From: Deltaproteobacteria bacterium
Lineage (GTDB): Bacteria > Myxococcota_A > Polyangia > GCA-2747355 > JADLHG01
Reading direction: 5' to 3'
Length of the DNA: 64,000 nucleotides
Assembly (NCBI GenBank): GCA_020848905.1
Contig: JADLHG010000083.1
Location: forward strand, 124,001-188,000
Shown: positions 53,791 through 61,738 of the stretch, one piece after another
Layout: the number at the start of each line of letters is the position of its first letter
Position numbering within the stretch: the stretch's first letter is position 1
The notes under the pieces: generated by a model
The model's database searches: none
Seen by the model: the letters and a program-made list of their open reading frames with translations, nothing else
What the model was told of the DNA's origin: nothing
Program-made: the position numbers and the translations under genes

Positions 53791-54323
53791 CGAGGTGGCT
53801 CGTGCCTCGTGGGGCTCGCCACGCGATAGCCGATGCCCCAGACGGTCTCGATCCAGCGCGGGTCGCCGAGCTTTCGGTGAAGGTTCGACACATGGACGTC
53901 GAGCGCCCGACTGCTGGCGTCCGGGTCATGGCCGAGGGCGTGTTCGACGAGCCACTCGCGCGTCACCGGCTCTCCGTAGCGGCGGACCAGCGCCTCGAGG
54001 ATTGCCAGCTCGACGCGCGTCAAGGCGACGCCCGGCGCGTCACCGACCCTGGCCAGGCACTTCCCGGCATCGAGGCGGAGACTCCCGAAGGAAAGCTCCG
54101 TCGCCTGCAGCAGCAGCGGCCGGCGCAGGCGTGCTCGAACGCGCAGGAGCAGCTCCCGCGGCCAGAAAGGCTTGGTCAAGTAGTCGTCATCCTCCAGAGG
54201 GCGACCCTCGGTCCACCACGTCGTGTCGAAGCCGTCACCGCGCAGTTACGCCACGATCTGCGCGCCCAGCGCACGGTCGTCTTCGATGAGGGGAATGCTC
54301 GACACGACGAGAAGCCTTACCAT
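53787..54323 (-). pseudogene. OmpR-family response regulator with broken receiver domain
   Basis: The C-terminal winged helix is intact and open from about 54179 (ELSFGSLRLDAGKCLAR..., ALTRVELAILEALVRR, VHVSNLHRKLG, ETVWGIGYRVA). The receiver upstream is not: from ATG 54323 it reads MVRLLVVSSIPLIEDDRALG, then a TAA at 54246-54248, then LRGDGFDTTWWTEGRPLEDD joined directly to DYLTKPFWPRE. About 50 residues including the phosphoacceptor Asp are missing. It overlaps the equally damaged kinase gene by GTGA. The DNA-binding part could still be made from an internal start. Both halves of this pair appear to be decaying. Confidence 0.82.
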
Positions 54324-54361
54324 CTCCACGCGACCCGATGAAGCTCGCAGGGCCTCGCAGT

Positions 54362-54392
54362 AGATGGAAGATCAGCCCCGGTGCGGGGAGCG
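54362..54392. repeat. Solitary REP-like hairpin repeat
   Basis: This 31-nt stretch matches the 45.8-kb repeat copies at 25 of 31 positions and keeps the complete CCCCGGTGCGGGG hairpin core, in the same strand orientation. The TGA of the minus-strand DUF4395 gene (54372-54374) lies inside it. It is about 8.5 kb from the RAYT, as expected for dispersed copies. Confidence 0.75.
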
Positions 54393-54869
54393 CGCGCGCG
54401 GCGGGCCGAAGATCGACCGGTAGATCATCGATGGGATGCAGATGTCGGTCGTGCTCACGAGCACGGCCGTGGCCGTCAGCGCGCCGCCGAGTGCGTAACC
54501 CAGGACCGCGTGCCCCGCATGGAAGGCCCACGCGGTCACGAGCAGTCCCACGGCGCCCAGGCCACAGGCGAACCGAGCCGGCGCTCCGCGCCTGGGCAGC
54601 GGCTCCGTACCGGTCAGGCGGCGGATGCCGTGGTTGTAGATCAGATCGAACGGGTGCACGGGGAGCGCCGCCGCCAGCGCGGCGATGGGCGCGAGCACGA
54701 GGAGGATGACCGGCGACGCGGCGATGGTTCCCGCGGCTCCCAGCAGGGCGCAGAGGCCGAAGGCGAGGCGTAGCCAGCCGGCCACCGGGGCGAGGCGCTG
54801 CTCCTCCACGGCATCGAAGCCCTGGATGTCCAGCCGCCGGAGCGTGCCCGGGCTCACCGTGGTTCGCAT
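54372..54869 (-). CDS. DUF4395-like integral membrane protein
   Basis: The ATG at 54869 gives 165 residues; an in-frame open stretch to 55112 is low-complexity Arg/Pro and is not used. Four membrane helices are visible (LRLAFGLCALLGAAGTIAA; VILLVLAPIAALAAALPV; ACGLGAVGLLVTAWAFHA; LGYALGGALTATAVLVST). The sequence HPFDLIYNHGIRRLTG and the end CIPSMIYRSIFG resemble DUF4395. The last residues SPHRG and the stop are encoded by a copy of the hairpin repeat, as in the beta-helix gene at 45.8 kb. Role unknown. Confidence 0.82.
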   Translation of the reverse strand: MRTTVSPGTLRRLDIQGFDAVEEQRLAPVAGWLRLAFGLCALLGAAGTIAASPVILLVLAPIAALAAALPVHPFDLIYNHGIRRLTGTEPLPRRGAPARFACGLGAVGLLVTAWAFHAGHAVLGYALGGALTATAVLVSTTDICIPSMIYRSIFGPPRARSPHRG

Positions 54870-55045
54870 GACGGACGCATTCTCCAAAGTGGGCGAGCGA
54901 TTCGTGGGCCGCCTCCTCGCCGTGGCAGTACCTCTTCTGCGCACTCCAGGTATTCGGCCAGATTCGCCGACCGTCAACTCTGCCTGTCGTACGAGCGCCG
55001 GGCGCCGAAGCGGAGCAAGCCCGGTGGCGCCGTGAGCTCCTGAGC

Positions 55046-57931
55046 TCAGTACCGGTAGCGGAGGCCGAAGCGGACCTTGAAGGGGTCCTCGCGGGAGAGG
55101 ATCTGGCCCCACTGCGTGGAGGCGCCCGGGGAGAGGTTGCGCTCCTCGAAGCGCGTCGGCGGCCGGAAGTTGATGGCGTTGAAGACCTCGCCGATGAGCT
55201 CCAGGCTATGCGCCTCGCCGATGAAGCGCTTGAGCAGGTGCGTCAGCTTGTAGCTCACCTTCAGGTTCAAGACGGCCCGCGTCGGCGTGCGCAGCTCGGC
55301 GTCGTCGTCCGGGGTCGAGAGATCCTTCGGGTCGTAGCCCCGCACCGCCCGCCGGTCCTGGTAGTCCTTGAAGTAGTTGTTGAAGTAGAGGCGGTCGTAC
55401 GGCGTTCCCGACCCGACCCACAGCGTGCCGCCCGCCGTGAGCCCGAATTTGAAGCGGTACCAGCCGGTCAGCCGCAGCACGTGGCGACGATCGTCGGGCA
55501 AGAAGCCGTTGTAGAACTGCGCCTGCCGCGCGCGATCCAGATACTCCGTCGCGTACCCCTCGACCACCGTCCCCTCGCTGCGCGACCAGGTGTACGAGGC
55601 CATGAGCTGCCAGTTGCCGACGAAGCGACGCGCGAAGAGCGACGCCGACACGTAGCGCCGATAGGCCTCCTTCGGCGTCTCGAGGTCGAAGATGAACTCG
55701 GACTTCCCGTTCTTGAAACCCACCGCCTGGTCGCCGACCTCGTTCCACAGCACGTTCGTCTCGAGGTCCTCCCACTGATTGCGATAGAGCCGATAGGTGA
55801 AGTCGAGCCCCGTCGAGAAGCCCGTGAACCACTCCCGCTCGGCACCGAAGGCCAGCTCGTGCACGCGCGGCGAGGTCAGGCCCGTCGGATTGAACTTGTT
55901 CTGGGCCTTGCCCTGCGCGTCGAAGTCCGGCCCGTCGGGGCGCCCCACCGTGCGCGTCTGCCCGCCGAGAGTGCAGTTCCGGCTGTAGGTGTTCGTGTCC
56001 GGATCGTGGCTGCACTCGTAGCTGATGAGGTCCCGCCCGATGAAGCGCGCCAGCGCGAGGAAGCCCACGTCCACGTACTGGTTGTAGCCGCCGCGAAAGA
56101 CCGTCTTGCCGTTCCCCCACGGGTCCCAGGCGAAGTTCACGTGCGCCGTGGGGGTGAAGAAGCGCACGACGGCCTGCCCGTCCGGGTTGATCGCGTCGCC
56201 GAAGTGCACCGCCGCGCCCGGGATGACCTTCAGCCGCTTGTAGCGCGGCGGGGACCACCGGTCCTGCAGAAACAGGATCAGCTTGTTGCCGCTCACGCTG
56301 GTCGAGAGCGTCCCCTGGGCGCACTTCGCCGGGTCGTAGCCCCTCGCGTTCGGGTCGCACGCCGTCGCGTCGTCGAAGTCGAGGAAGTAGCGCGTCTGCG
56401 AGTACGGCTGACCGAACTGGTACTTGTAGATCGTGTTGCCCGGGACCGACTCCTCCGACGGGTTCACGAGGTACTGGTACCGGATCCCGCCCTTGATCTC
56501 GTGCTCGCCCACCCGCTTTCCGCCGCCGAAGTAGGTCGCGTCGGCGTTGAGCGACACGCGGTAGCGGTCGTCCTTGGTCACCCCGGTGTAGTTGCGCTGG
56601 TGCACGCCCGTGCCGATGTCCTCGATCCCCGCCACGTCCGTGACCCCCGACTGCGGCGAGACGCGCAGCCCGTTCCAGCCGAACCCGAGCTGCGTCTTGA
56701 CGAAGAGCTTGTCGGTGGCCAGCCACTCCCAGGCTCCCGTCGTCAGCACGTTGTACTGGTTCTGGTGCGACTCCGCGTCGGGCTCCCAGGTGATCGCGTT
56801 TTGCGTGTTGCTGATCGACGCCGGGGAGGTCTGCGCCCACCAGACCAGCTTGTGCTTCGGGTTCACCTGCCAGGTCAGCTTGCCGAGCCACTTCACCCCG
56901 AGGTACCGCCGCGCCGGGTGGTTCGGCAGGATCCGGTTCGGGTCGGGCGGGATGGTCCCCGAGCTCTCGTTCAGCTCGAACGAGGTGTAGTACCAGAGCT
57001 TGTCCTTCACGATCGGCCCGCCCACGTTCAGGTTGAAGTCGAGCGTGCGGAAGGTGGAGCCGAGCTCGTCGGGGCCCTTGATCGTCAGCGCGTCGTCCTG
57101 CCAGTAGATGCTCGAGTCCAGCTCGAACTTGTTCGACCCCGACTTGGTGACCATGTTGATCACCCCGCCCGGCGTGTCCGAAAACTCCGCGCCCATGCCG
57201 CCGGTCATGATGTTCACGTCGGCCATCGCGTCGAAGTTGAAGTTCGTCGAGAAGGTGTGCGTGACCGGGTCGGTGGTCTCCATACCGTCCACCGTGTAGG
57301 TGTTGTTGAAGTAGGACCCGCCCGAGACGCTCGGGTTGCCGGCACCCGAGCCCTTCGGATTCCGCTCCTGCGTCACGTTGCGCGTCATCCCGGCCACGCC
57401 CTGGTAGCCGCGCCCGAGGATCGGCAGATTCTCGATGTACTCGTCGGAGAGGGTCTCGCCGGTCGTGGACTTGGTCACGTCCACCACGGGGCGCGCCGAG
57501 GTGATGACGTAGGTCTCGGCCTTGGGCTTGGGGGGCGGCGCCTTCTGGCCGGGCTTCAGCGGCCTCGGCGGGGGCTCGGGTTCGGCCGCCTTGTCGAGGA
57601 GGATGTCGAGGGTCGCGGTCTGGCCCACCTCGACGCGCACCCCCTCCTTCGTGGCCCCCTGAAACCCCGCCTTGCTGACGGAGATCTTGAACACCCCGGG
57701 GATGAGGCCGATGAAGCGGAAGGCCCCGTCGGCGCCCGCCGTGGTGCTGCGCGCACCGCCGATCTGCGTCGGCGAGCTCGCCGTGACCCTGGCCCCCGCG
57801 AGCGGGAGCCCCTGGTCGTCGTAGATGGTTCCTTCGATGCGGCCCGTGCGATCCTGCGCCTCGGCTCGCTCCGCGCCGAGGACCGCGAGCCCGAGCGCGA
57901 TCATGCCGAGCGTGTGACGGAGCGTCCTCAT
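55046..57931 (-). CDS. Oar-like TonB-dependent receptor with carboxypeptidase-regulatory domain
   Basis: The 961-residue outer-membrane protein has a signal peptide ending ERAEAQ. It begins with a carboxypeptidase-regulatory-like beta domain (GRIEGTIYDDQGLPLAGARVT..., about 30-115). A Pro/Lys linker follows, then the plug (NLPILGRGYQGVAGMTRNVT, VDGMETTDPVT, GMGAEFSDTPGGVINMVTKSG) and a large barrel ending VRFGLRYRY, with the C-terminal aromatic residue. This Oar layout is frequent in Myxococcota. Its start overlaps the stop of the Cys-rich lipoprotein gene upstream as ATGA, so the lipoprotein may serve as a partner. It would need a TonB/ExbB/ExbD motor such as the one at 16-19 kb. Confidence 0.95.
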   Translation of the reverse strand: MRTLRHTLGMIALGLAVLGAERAEAQDRTGRIEGTIYDDQGLPLAGARVTASSPTQIGGARSTTAGADGAFRFIGLIPGVFKISVSKAGFQGATKEGVRVEVGQTATLDILLDKAAEPEPPPRPLKPGQKAPPPKPKAETYVITSARPVVDVTKSTTGETLSDEYIENLPILGRGYQGVAGMTRNVTQERNPKGSGAGNPSVSGGSYFNNTYTVDGMETTDPVTHTFSTNFNFDAMADVNIMTGGMGAEFSDTPGGVINMVTKSGSNKFELDSSIYWQDDALTIKGPDELGSTFRTLDFNLNVGGPIVKDKLWYYTSFELNESSGTIPPDPNRILPNHPARRYLGVKWLGKLTWQVNPKHKLVWWAQTSPASISNTQNAITWEPDAESHQNQYNVLTTGAWEWLATDKLFVKTQLGFGWNGLRVSPQSGVTDVAGIEDIGTGVHQRNYTGVTKDDRYRVSLNADATYFGGGKRVGEHEIKGGIRYQYLVNPSEESVPGNTIYKYQFGQPYSQTRYFLDFDDATACDPNARGYDPAKCAQGTLSTSVSGNKLILFLQDRWSPPRYKRLKVIPGAAVHFGDAINPDGQAVVRFFTPTAHVNFAWDPWGNGKTVFRGGYNQYVDVGFLALARFIGRDLISYECSHDPDTNTYSRNCTLGGQTRTVGRPDGPDFDAQGKAQNKFNPTGLTSPRVHELAFGAEREWFTGFSTGLDFTYRLYRNQWEDLETNVLWNEVGDQAVGFKNGKSEFIFDLETPKEAYRRYVSASLFARRFVGNWQLMASYTWSRSEGTVVEGYATEYLDRARQAQFYNGFLPDDRRHVLRLTGWYRFKFGLTAGGTLWVGSGTPYDRLYFNNYFKDYQDRRAVRGYDPKDLSTPDDDAELRTPTRAVLNLKVSYKLTHLLKRFIGEAHSLELIGEVFNAINFRPPTRFEERNLSPGASTQWGQILSREDPFKVRFGLRYRY

Positions 57932-59727
57932 GGCCGGCCCTCCTCCTTCTTACCCAGCCAGTCGGCGCGTTCGTCCGGTGGGAAACAGTAGTCGTACTCC
58001 ATGCAGATGGTGCGGTACTTCCCCGCCTCCTCGGACTCGTTCTTTTCCTTCGTCGCCGCCGGCAGGCAGTAGGTCGCCGCCTGGCCGAAGACCGGCTCCT
58101 TGCACTCCTGTCCGGCGCCCTTGCAGTCGGAGCTCTTGTCGCAGCGGTCGAAGGTGGAGAGCGAGCAGAACTCGTTGCACCCGTCCCCGTTCTTCCGGTT
58201 GCCGTCGTCGCAGCTCTCGCCGTGCTCGAGCTTGCCGTTACCGCAGGTGGGGCTCACGCACTGGGCCAGTAGCGCCGCCTTGTCTCCCGCGCGGCTGTTG
58301 CAGGTCTGGATGCAGACCCCGTTCGGGCGCGTCGGGTCGGTGCGCCGCAGCGGGAAGCACTTGAAGCCCTTCACCGCGCCGCAGCGCGTGTCGATGTCCG
58401 GGTCGGGATCTCCGTCGGTGGTGCTGGAATCGCAGGTGTGCTGGCAGAAGTACTTCTTGCGCACCTGGAAACCCACGCAGACGAGGCGCGTCCCCCCGGG
58501 CCCGCCTTTGTTGTCGCACTCCTTCACGCCGCGGCGGCACTCCTCGAGGAGCCGCGCCGGGGGCGGGCTGCAGTAGCCCGATTCGATGCTGCACTTGAGT
58601 GGCGGGTCCACCTTGCCCCCCGTCTGCGCGCACTCCTCGTCCCCCTTGCAGGCCGGGAGCGTGCCGCGCACGACCAGGTTGTGGAGCTTGTCCGTGGCGA
58701 CGAGCTTGAGGCCCTTGCTCTTGGCCTCGGCGACCGAGCGCACGTCCTTGAACTCGTGCTCCTTGTCAACGAAGACCTTCCACTCCCTGACGAGCGGGCT
58801 GTAGCCGGGCTGGCCGGGCAGCGCGTCGGTGAGCACCAGGTTGCGCGCCGGCAGGACCAGCGATTTCTCCGCGGTGCCGAAGGTGAGCTCGCGGTTGATG
58901 AAGTAGGCGTCCTTGACGGGGGGCAGGCCGCTTCCCGCGAGCTTCGCCGAGCCGGCGCCGAGCAGCTCCTTCGAGCCTTCCATCAGCACGCAGTAGGCGC
59001 GCAGCCGCTTGTACCAGAGCTGCACCTTGGGGAAGGGGAGGTCCGGGCTCGCGAGCCCCTTGAGGAGCTTCGCCGCCGCGTCCACCACCGGGCAGTTCAG
59101 GACCTGCCCCGTCTCCTTCAGCTCGAGCCCGCTCTTCTGCAGCGTCTCGTGCGACTTGATGCCGTCCAGCTCGTAGTTCCCGACGGAGATGGCGTCTCTG
59201 CACCGCTCTTCGATGCAGCGTTTCTTGCCGCATACGGCGTCCATCTGGCAGGTCTGCTGCGGTTTCAGCACGGGGCGAAGCTCGTCGAGGGTCGCGGGGT
59301 CGACGCTCCCCTTGACCTTGACCTTCACCACCTTCCAGAAGGGGGAGTAGTTGCCGCGGGTGGGGATCACGTCCACCACCGGGTGCCAGCCCACGAGCCG
59401 GCTTCCGTCGTCGGTGAGGCGGAAGAGCGGGCGGTCCTGCTCGTCGTAGAAGAAGTAGATCGCGTTCAGCGGCACCTGCCCGTTCACCCGGTCCACCTCG
59501 CCGAGGTAGTAGTACTCGACCTGCGCCTCGGGTCCGACGAAGCCGTAGACGGGGGCGATCTCGCCGGTGGGGACGGGGCGCGTGGGTCGGATGCCGCCGT
59601 CGGGGGGGCCGCTCGGGCCGGCGTCGTACTGCGCGAGCCCCACGGGCTCGTCGTAAGGCACGCCGTTGCAGCCCCCGGCGAGCGCGCCGAGGAGCAGGCA
59701 GGGCAACCGGAAGGTGTGGGAGCGCAT
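57928..59727 (-). CDS. Cys-rich lipoprotein coupled to the TonB-dependent receptor
   Basis: The 599-residue protein has a lipoprotein signal with lipobox ALAGGC. The N-terminal 350 residues resemble the lipoprotein at 60679-61638: both have NCP(V/A)V, then an LWY(K/R) and (V/M)(L)-type Cys segment, then YSPL...W(K/E)VxV. The C-terminal half has many Cys and one Myxococcus Cys-rich repeat (CGNGKLEHGESCDDGN...GDGCNEFC). The stop overlaps the start of the receptor gene as ATGA. By analogy with lipoprotein-receptor pairs (SusD-like or Oar-associated), it may present ligand to the receptor; this is inference. Confidence 0.88.
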   Translation of the reverse strand: MRSHTFRLPCLLLGALAGGCNGVPYDEPVGLAQYDAGPSGPPDGGIRPTRPVPTGEIAPVYGFVGPEAQVEYYYLGEVDRVNGQVPLNAIYFFYDEQDRPLFRLTDDGSRLVGWHPVVDVIPTRGNYSPFWKVVKVKVKGSVDPATLDELRPVLKPQQTCQMDAVCGKKRCIEERCRDAISVGNYELDGIKSHETLQKSGLELKETGQVLNCPVVDAAAKLLKGLASPDLPFPKVQLWYKRLRAYCVLMEGSKELLGAGSAKLAGSGLPPVKDAYFINRELTFGTAEKSLVLPARNLVLTDALPGQPGYSPLVREWKVFVDKEHEFKDVRSVAEAKSKGLKLVATDKLHNLVVRGTLPACKGDEECAQTGGKVDPPLKCSIESGYCSPPPARLLEECRRGVKECDNKGGPGGTRLVCVGFQVRKKYFCQHTCDSSTTDGDPDPDIDTRCGAVKGFKCFPLRRTDPTRPNGVCIQTCNSRAGDKAALLAQCVSPTCGNGKLEHGESCDDGNRKNGDGCNEFCSLSTFDRCDKSSDCKGAGQECKEPVFGQAATYCLPAATKEKNESEEAGKYRTICMEYDYCFPPDERADWLGKKEEGRP

Positions 59728-59928
59728 CGAAGGATACCTCGCGGCTTCGTCTCGGGGTCGTCCCCGTCGGGGATCGTTCTGCCTTGGTGGCGCGGCGGGC
59801 AGCTTCGCGCAGGTGGGCCCGCGTCGCGGTCAGGCGGCGCGCAGTCTGGCACAGGCCCGTGGGCGAGGGCAACGGCCGACGCCACGCACCTGCGGAGCCC
59901 CTTCGGTGCAACTCGCCGTGTGCAAATC

Positions 59929-59979
59929 GCGGGGCCTGAAACCCCGCTCGTCGTCCCCTCGCCGGCCCTGAAAGGGCCG
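59929..59979. promoter_or_regulatory. Two adjacent hairpins in the divergent promoter region
   Basis: GCGGGGCCTGAAACCCCGC (59929-59947) has a 6-bp stem with a 7-nt loop, and CGGCCCTGAAAGGGCCG (59963-59979) has a 7-bp stem with a GAA loop. Both contain CTGAAA. They lie within the 362-bp gap (59728-60089) between the lipoprotein and the gene at 60090; nothing else in that gap is recognised apart from a TTGCATTTG stretch near 60022. They could be binding sites or RNA structures of a 5' leader. Confidence 0.4.
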
Positions 59980-60089
59980 ATCCGTGACCCTCTGGCGCTG
60001 CACGGCGCCTGGCCCTGACCTTGCATTTGCGGCGCGCACCGAGCCGTCGGCGGTACAGGCGAACCACTGGCAGAGAGGGAGGTCGATTC

Positions 60090-60644
60090 ATGTCGCAGGT
60101 AACGCAGGCGCGGAGAGAGCGGCGGCCCACGCGGCGGCTGGCCCCTAGGAGCGCCGAGCATGAGCGCTATCAGACCTTCGTCGAGCTCTGCGCGGGGCCC
60201 GATACCCAGCCGACGCGCGCGCCGGGGGGCGGCGAGCTGGTCCTCGACGGAGAACCTCCCCTCGTCGAGGAGAGCGAGCCCTGGGGCGAGCCGACGCGGC
60301 CCTGGTGGCAGCCGCCGGGACTGACTCCGACGAGTCTCCCCGACACGGATCGGGTCGAGCGTCCCGCCGCGCCGAGGACGTTCCACGTGGGCGACGCGTT
60401 CGACGTGGGCGACGCGTTCGACGTGAGCGACGCGTTCGACGTGGAGCTCGGCGAGCCGTTCGACGAGGAGCTCGACGTGGACTTCGCCGAGGAACTCGCC
60501 GAGGAGGACGACGGCCCCGCGCGCGTGGAACGACCTCGCGCGACCTCGCCGCGCGGCGTGCCGGCGTCGGTGGCGGTCGTGGCGCACCTGCTGCTCCTGC
60601 TGGCGCTGGCAGCTCCCTTCGCGCTCTTTCTGCGCGCGGGGTAG
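60090..60644 (+). CDS. Tail-anchored protein with repeated acidic motif, function unknown
   Basis: The ATG at 60090 follows GAGGGAGG by seven nt. The 184-residue protein has a basic N-terminus (ARRERRPTRRLAPR) and a short helical stretch (EHERYQTFVELCAG). A middle region has the repeat HVGDAFDVGDAFDVSDAFD (three 18-nt direct copies at 60385-60438) followed by more Asp/Glu. The C-terminal helix is SVAVVAHLLLLLALAAPFAL. It would sit in the membrane with its acidic part in the cytoplasm. I do not recognise a family. It converges with the lipoprotein gene that ends at 60679. Confidence 0.75.
   Translation: MSQVTQARRERRPTRRLAPRSAEHERYQTFVELCAGPDTQPTRAPGGGELVLDGEPPLVEESEPWGEPTRPWWQPPGLTPTSLPDTDRVERPAAPRTFHVGDAFDVGDAFDVSDAFDVELGEPFDEELDVDFAEELAEEDDGPARVERPRATSPRGVPASVAVVAHLLLLLALAAPFALFLRAG
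60385..60438. repeat. 18-nt in-frame tandem repeat, three copies
   Basis: ACGTGGGCGACGCGTTCG occurs at 60385-60402 and 60403-60420, and with one changed base at 60421-60438. Each copy adds the six residues of DAFDVG. The unit length is divisible by three, so copy-number changes would keep the frame. Confidence 0.9.
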
Positions 60645-60678
60645 GGATCGACGGGGGCGCGGGGGACTAGCGCGGGGA

Positions 60679-61638
60679 CTACCGCGGAGCGGTCACGATC
60701 GGGCAGTTGCAGAAGGCCTCCGGCGCGCGCTCGGTGATGCGCGGATCGGTGAAGCCCTCGATGGGAAAGAGGTGCTTGTACGAGACGAGCTGCCCCGCCT
60801 GGTAGTCGCTCGGGACGGCCACCTCCCAGATCTTGGTCAGCGGGCTGTATTCGGCGGCCCCGGGCGCGTACCGGTAGACGTCGTTGCCCGGCACCGGAAT
60901 GCCGGAAACGCGGTCCGCGGCGGAGAAGGCCGCCGACCGCAGCGTGTAGACCTCGGCGGCTGCCACGCGCTGCTCCTCGCGCCCGGCTTCAACGCGCGTC
61001 GTGAGCACCCTCCCAGACGGCGCCCCTCGGGCACCGATCAACGCGCGCCCTCCGTCGAGGAGCATGCAGTGCACGAGCTGCTTGCGATACCAGAGGCGCA
61101 GCTTGCGGTACTCACCGAGGACGCCGCTCTTCGTCGGTCCGAGCGTCGCATCCGGTCCCACGGCCGGGCAGTTCACGATCTTCCCCGTGCGCTCGAGCGG
61201 GTAGTCGGCGCGGAGCAGCGTGGCGCGGGACTTGAGGTCGTTGGCCTGGTAGCCCGCGGGCGGCTTGACCAGCACGATCTCGAAGAAGTCCGACGACCGG
61301 GCCTGCTTGGGCAGAGTATCCACGATCGGGAGCTGCGCCTGGTCCACGCTGGGTTTGCCGTCGGGACCGGCGAAGACGTACAGCTCGCGCACGGGCATTC
61401 CGGGAAACTTCTCGTACTTCGCGAACCAGCTCGCGTCGGCGGGGACGAAGGTGGACAGCGGATAGAACTCGACGATCTTGCCGTCCACGTAGCCCTGCTG
61501 CGCGGCGATGCGCCCCAGGCGGTAAAACGGGATCTCGGCGTTCGGGACCGTCCCCTCGTCCTCGTCGACGAGGCCGACGCAGCCGGCCGAGACCGTAGAT
61601 AGGGCGAACACCGCGAGCACGAGCGACCAGCGTCCCAT
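60679..61638 (-). CDS. Putative lipoprotein, paralogue of the N-terminus of the 57.9-kb lipoprotein
   Basis: The 319-residue protein has AAGGAGG before its ATG and a lipoprotein signal (LVLAVFALSTVSAGC, lipobox SAGC). Its body aligns by eye with the first part of the protein at 57928-59727: FYRLGRIAAQQGYVDGKIVE corresponds to YYLGEVDRVNGQVPLN, and NCPAV, the RLRLWYRKQLVHCMLLDGG block and YSPLTKIWEVAV each have counterparts. It lacks the C-terminal Cys-rich repeat. A diverged duplicate that acts in the same receptor system is plausible. No enzyme motif is seen. It is divergent from the kinase-like gene at 61739. Confidence 0.82.
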   Translation of the reverse strand: MGRWSLVLAVFALSTVSAGCVGLVDEDEGTVPNAEIPFYRLGRIAAQQGYVDGKIVEFYPLSTFVPADASWFAKYEKFPGMPVRELYVFAGPDGKPSVDQAQLPIVDTLPKQARSSDFFEIVLVKPPAGYQANDLKSRATLLRADYPLERTGKIVNCPAVGPDATLGPTKSGVLGEYRKLRLWYRKQLVHCMLLDGGRALIGARGAPSGRVLTTRVEAGREEQRVAAAEVYTLRSAAFSAADRVSGIPVPGNDVYRYAPGAAEYSPLTKIWEVAVPSDYQAGQLVSYKHLFPIEGFTDPRITERAPEAFCNCPIVTAPR

Positions 61639-61738
61639 GATGAACGCCTCCTTGCGCCGGAGAGGGCGAGGACGGTTCTACAATGGGGGGACCAAGCGCG
61701 GCAACCCTCCGATCGTTGACCGGGCGTCGCGATGCCGT

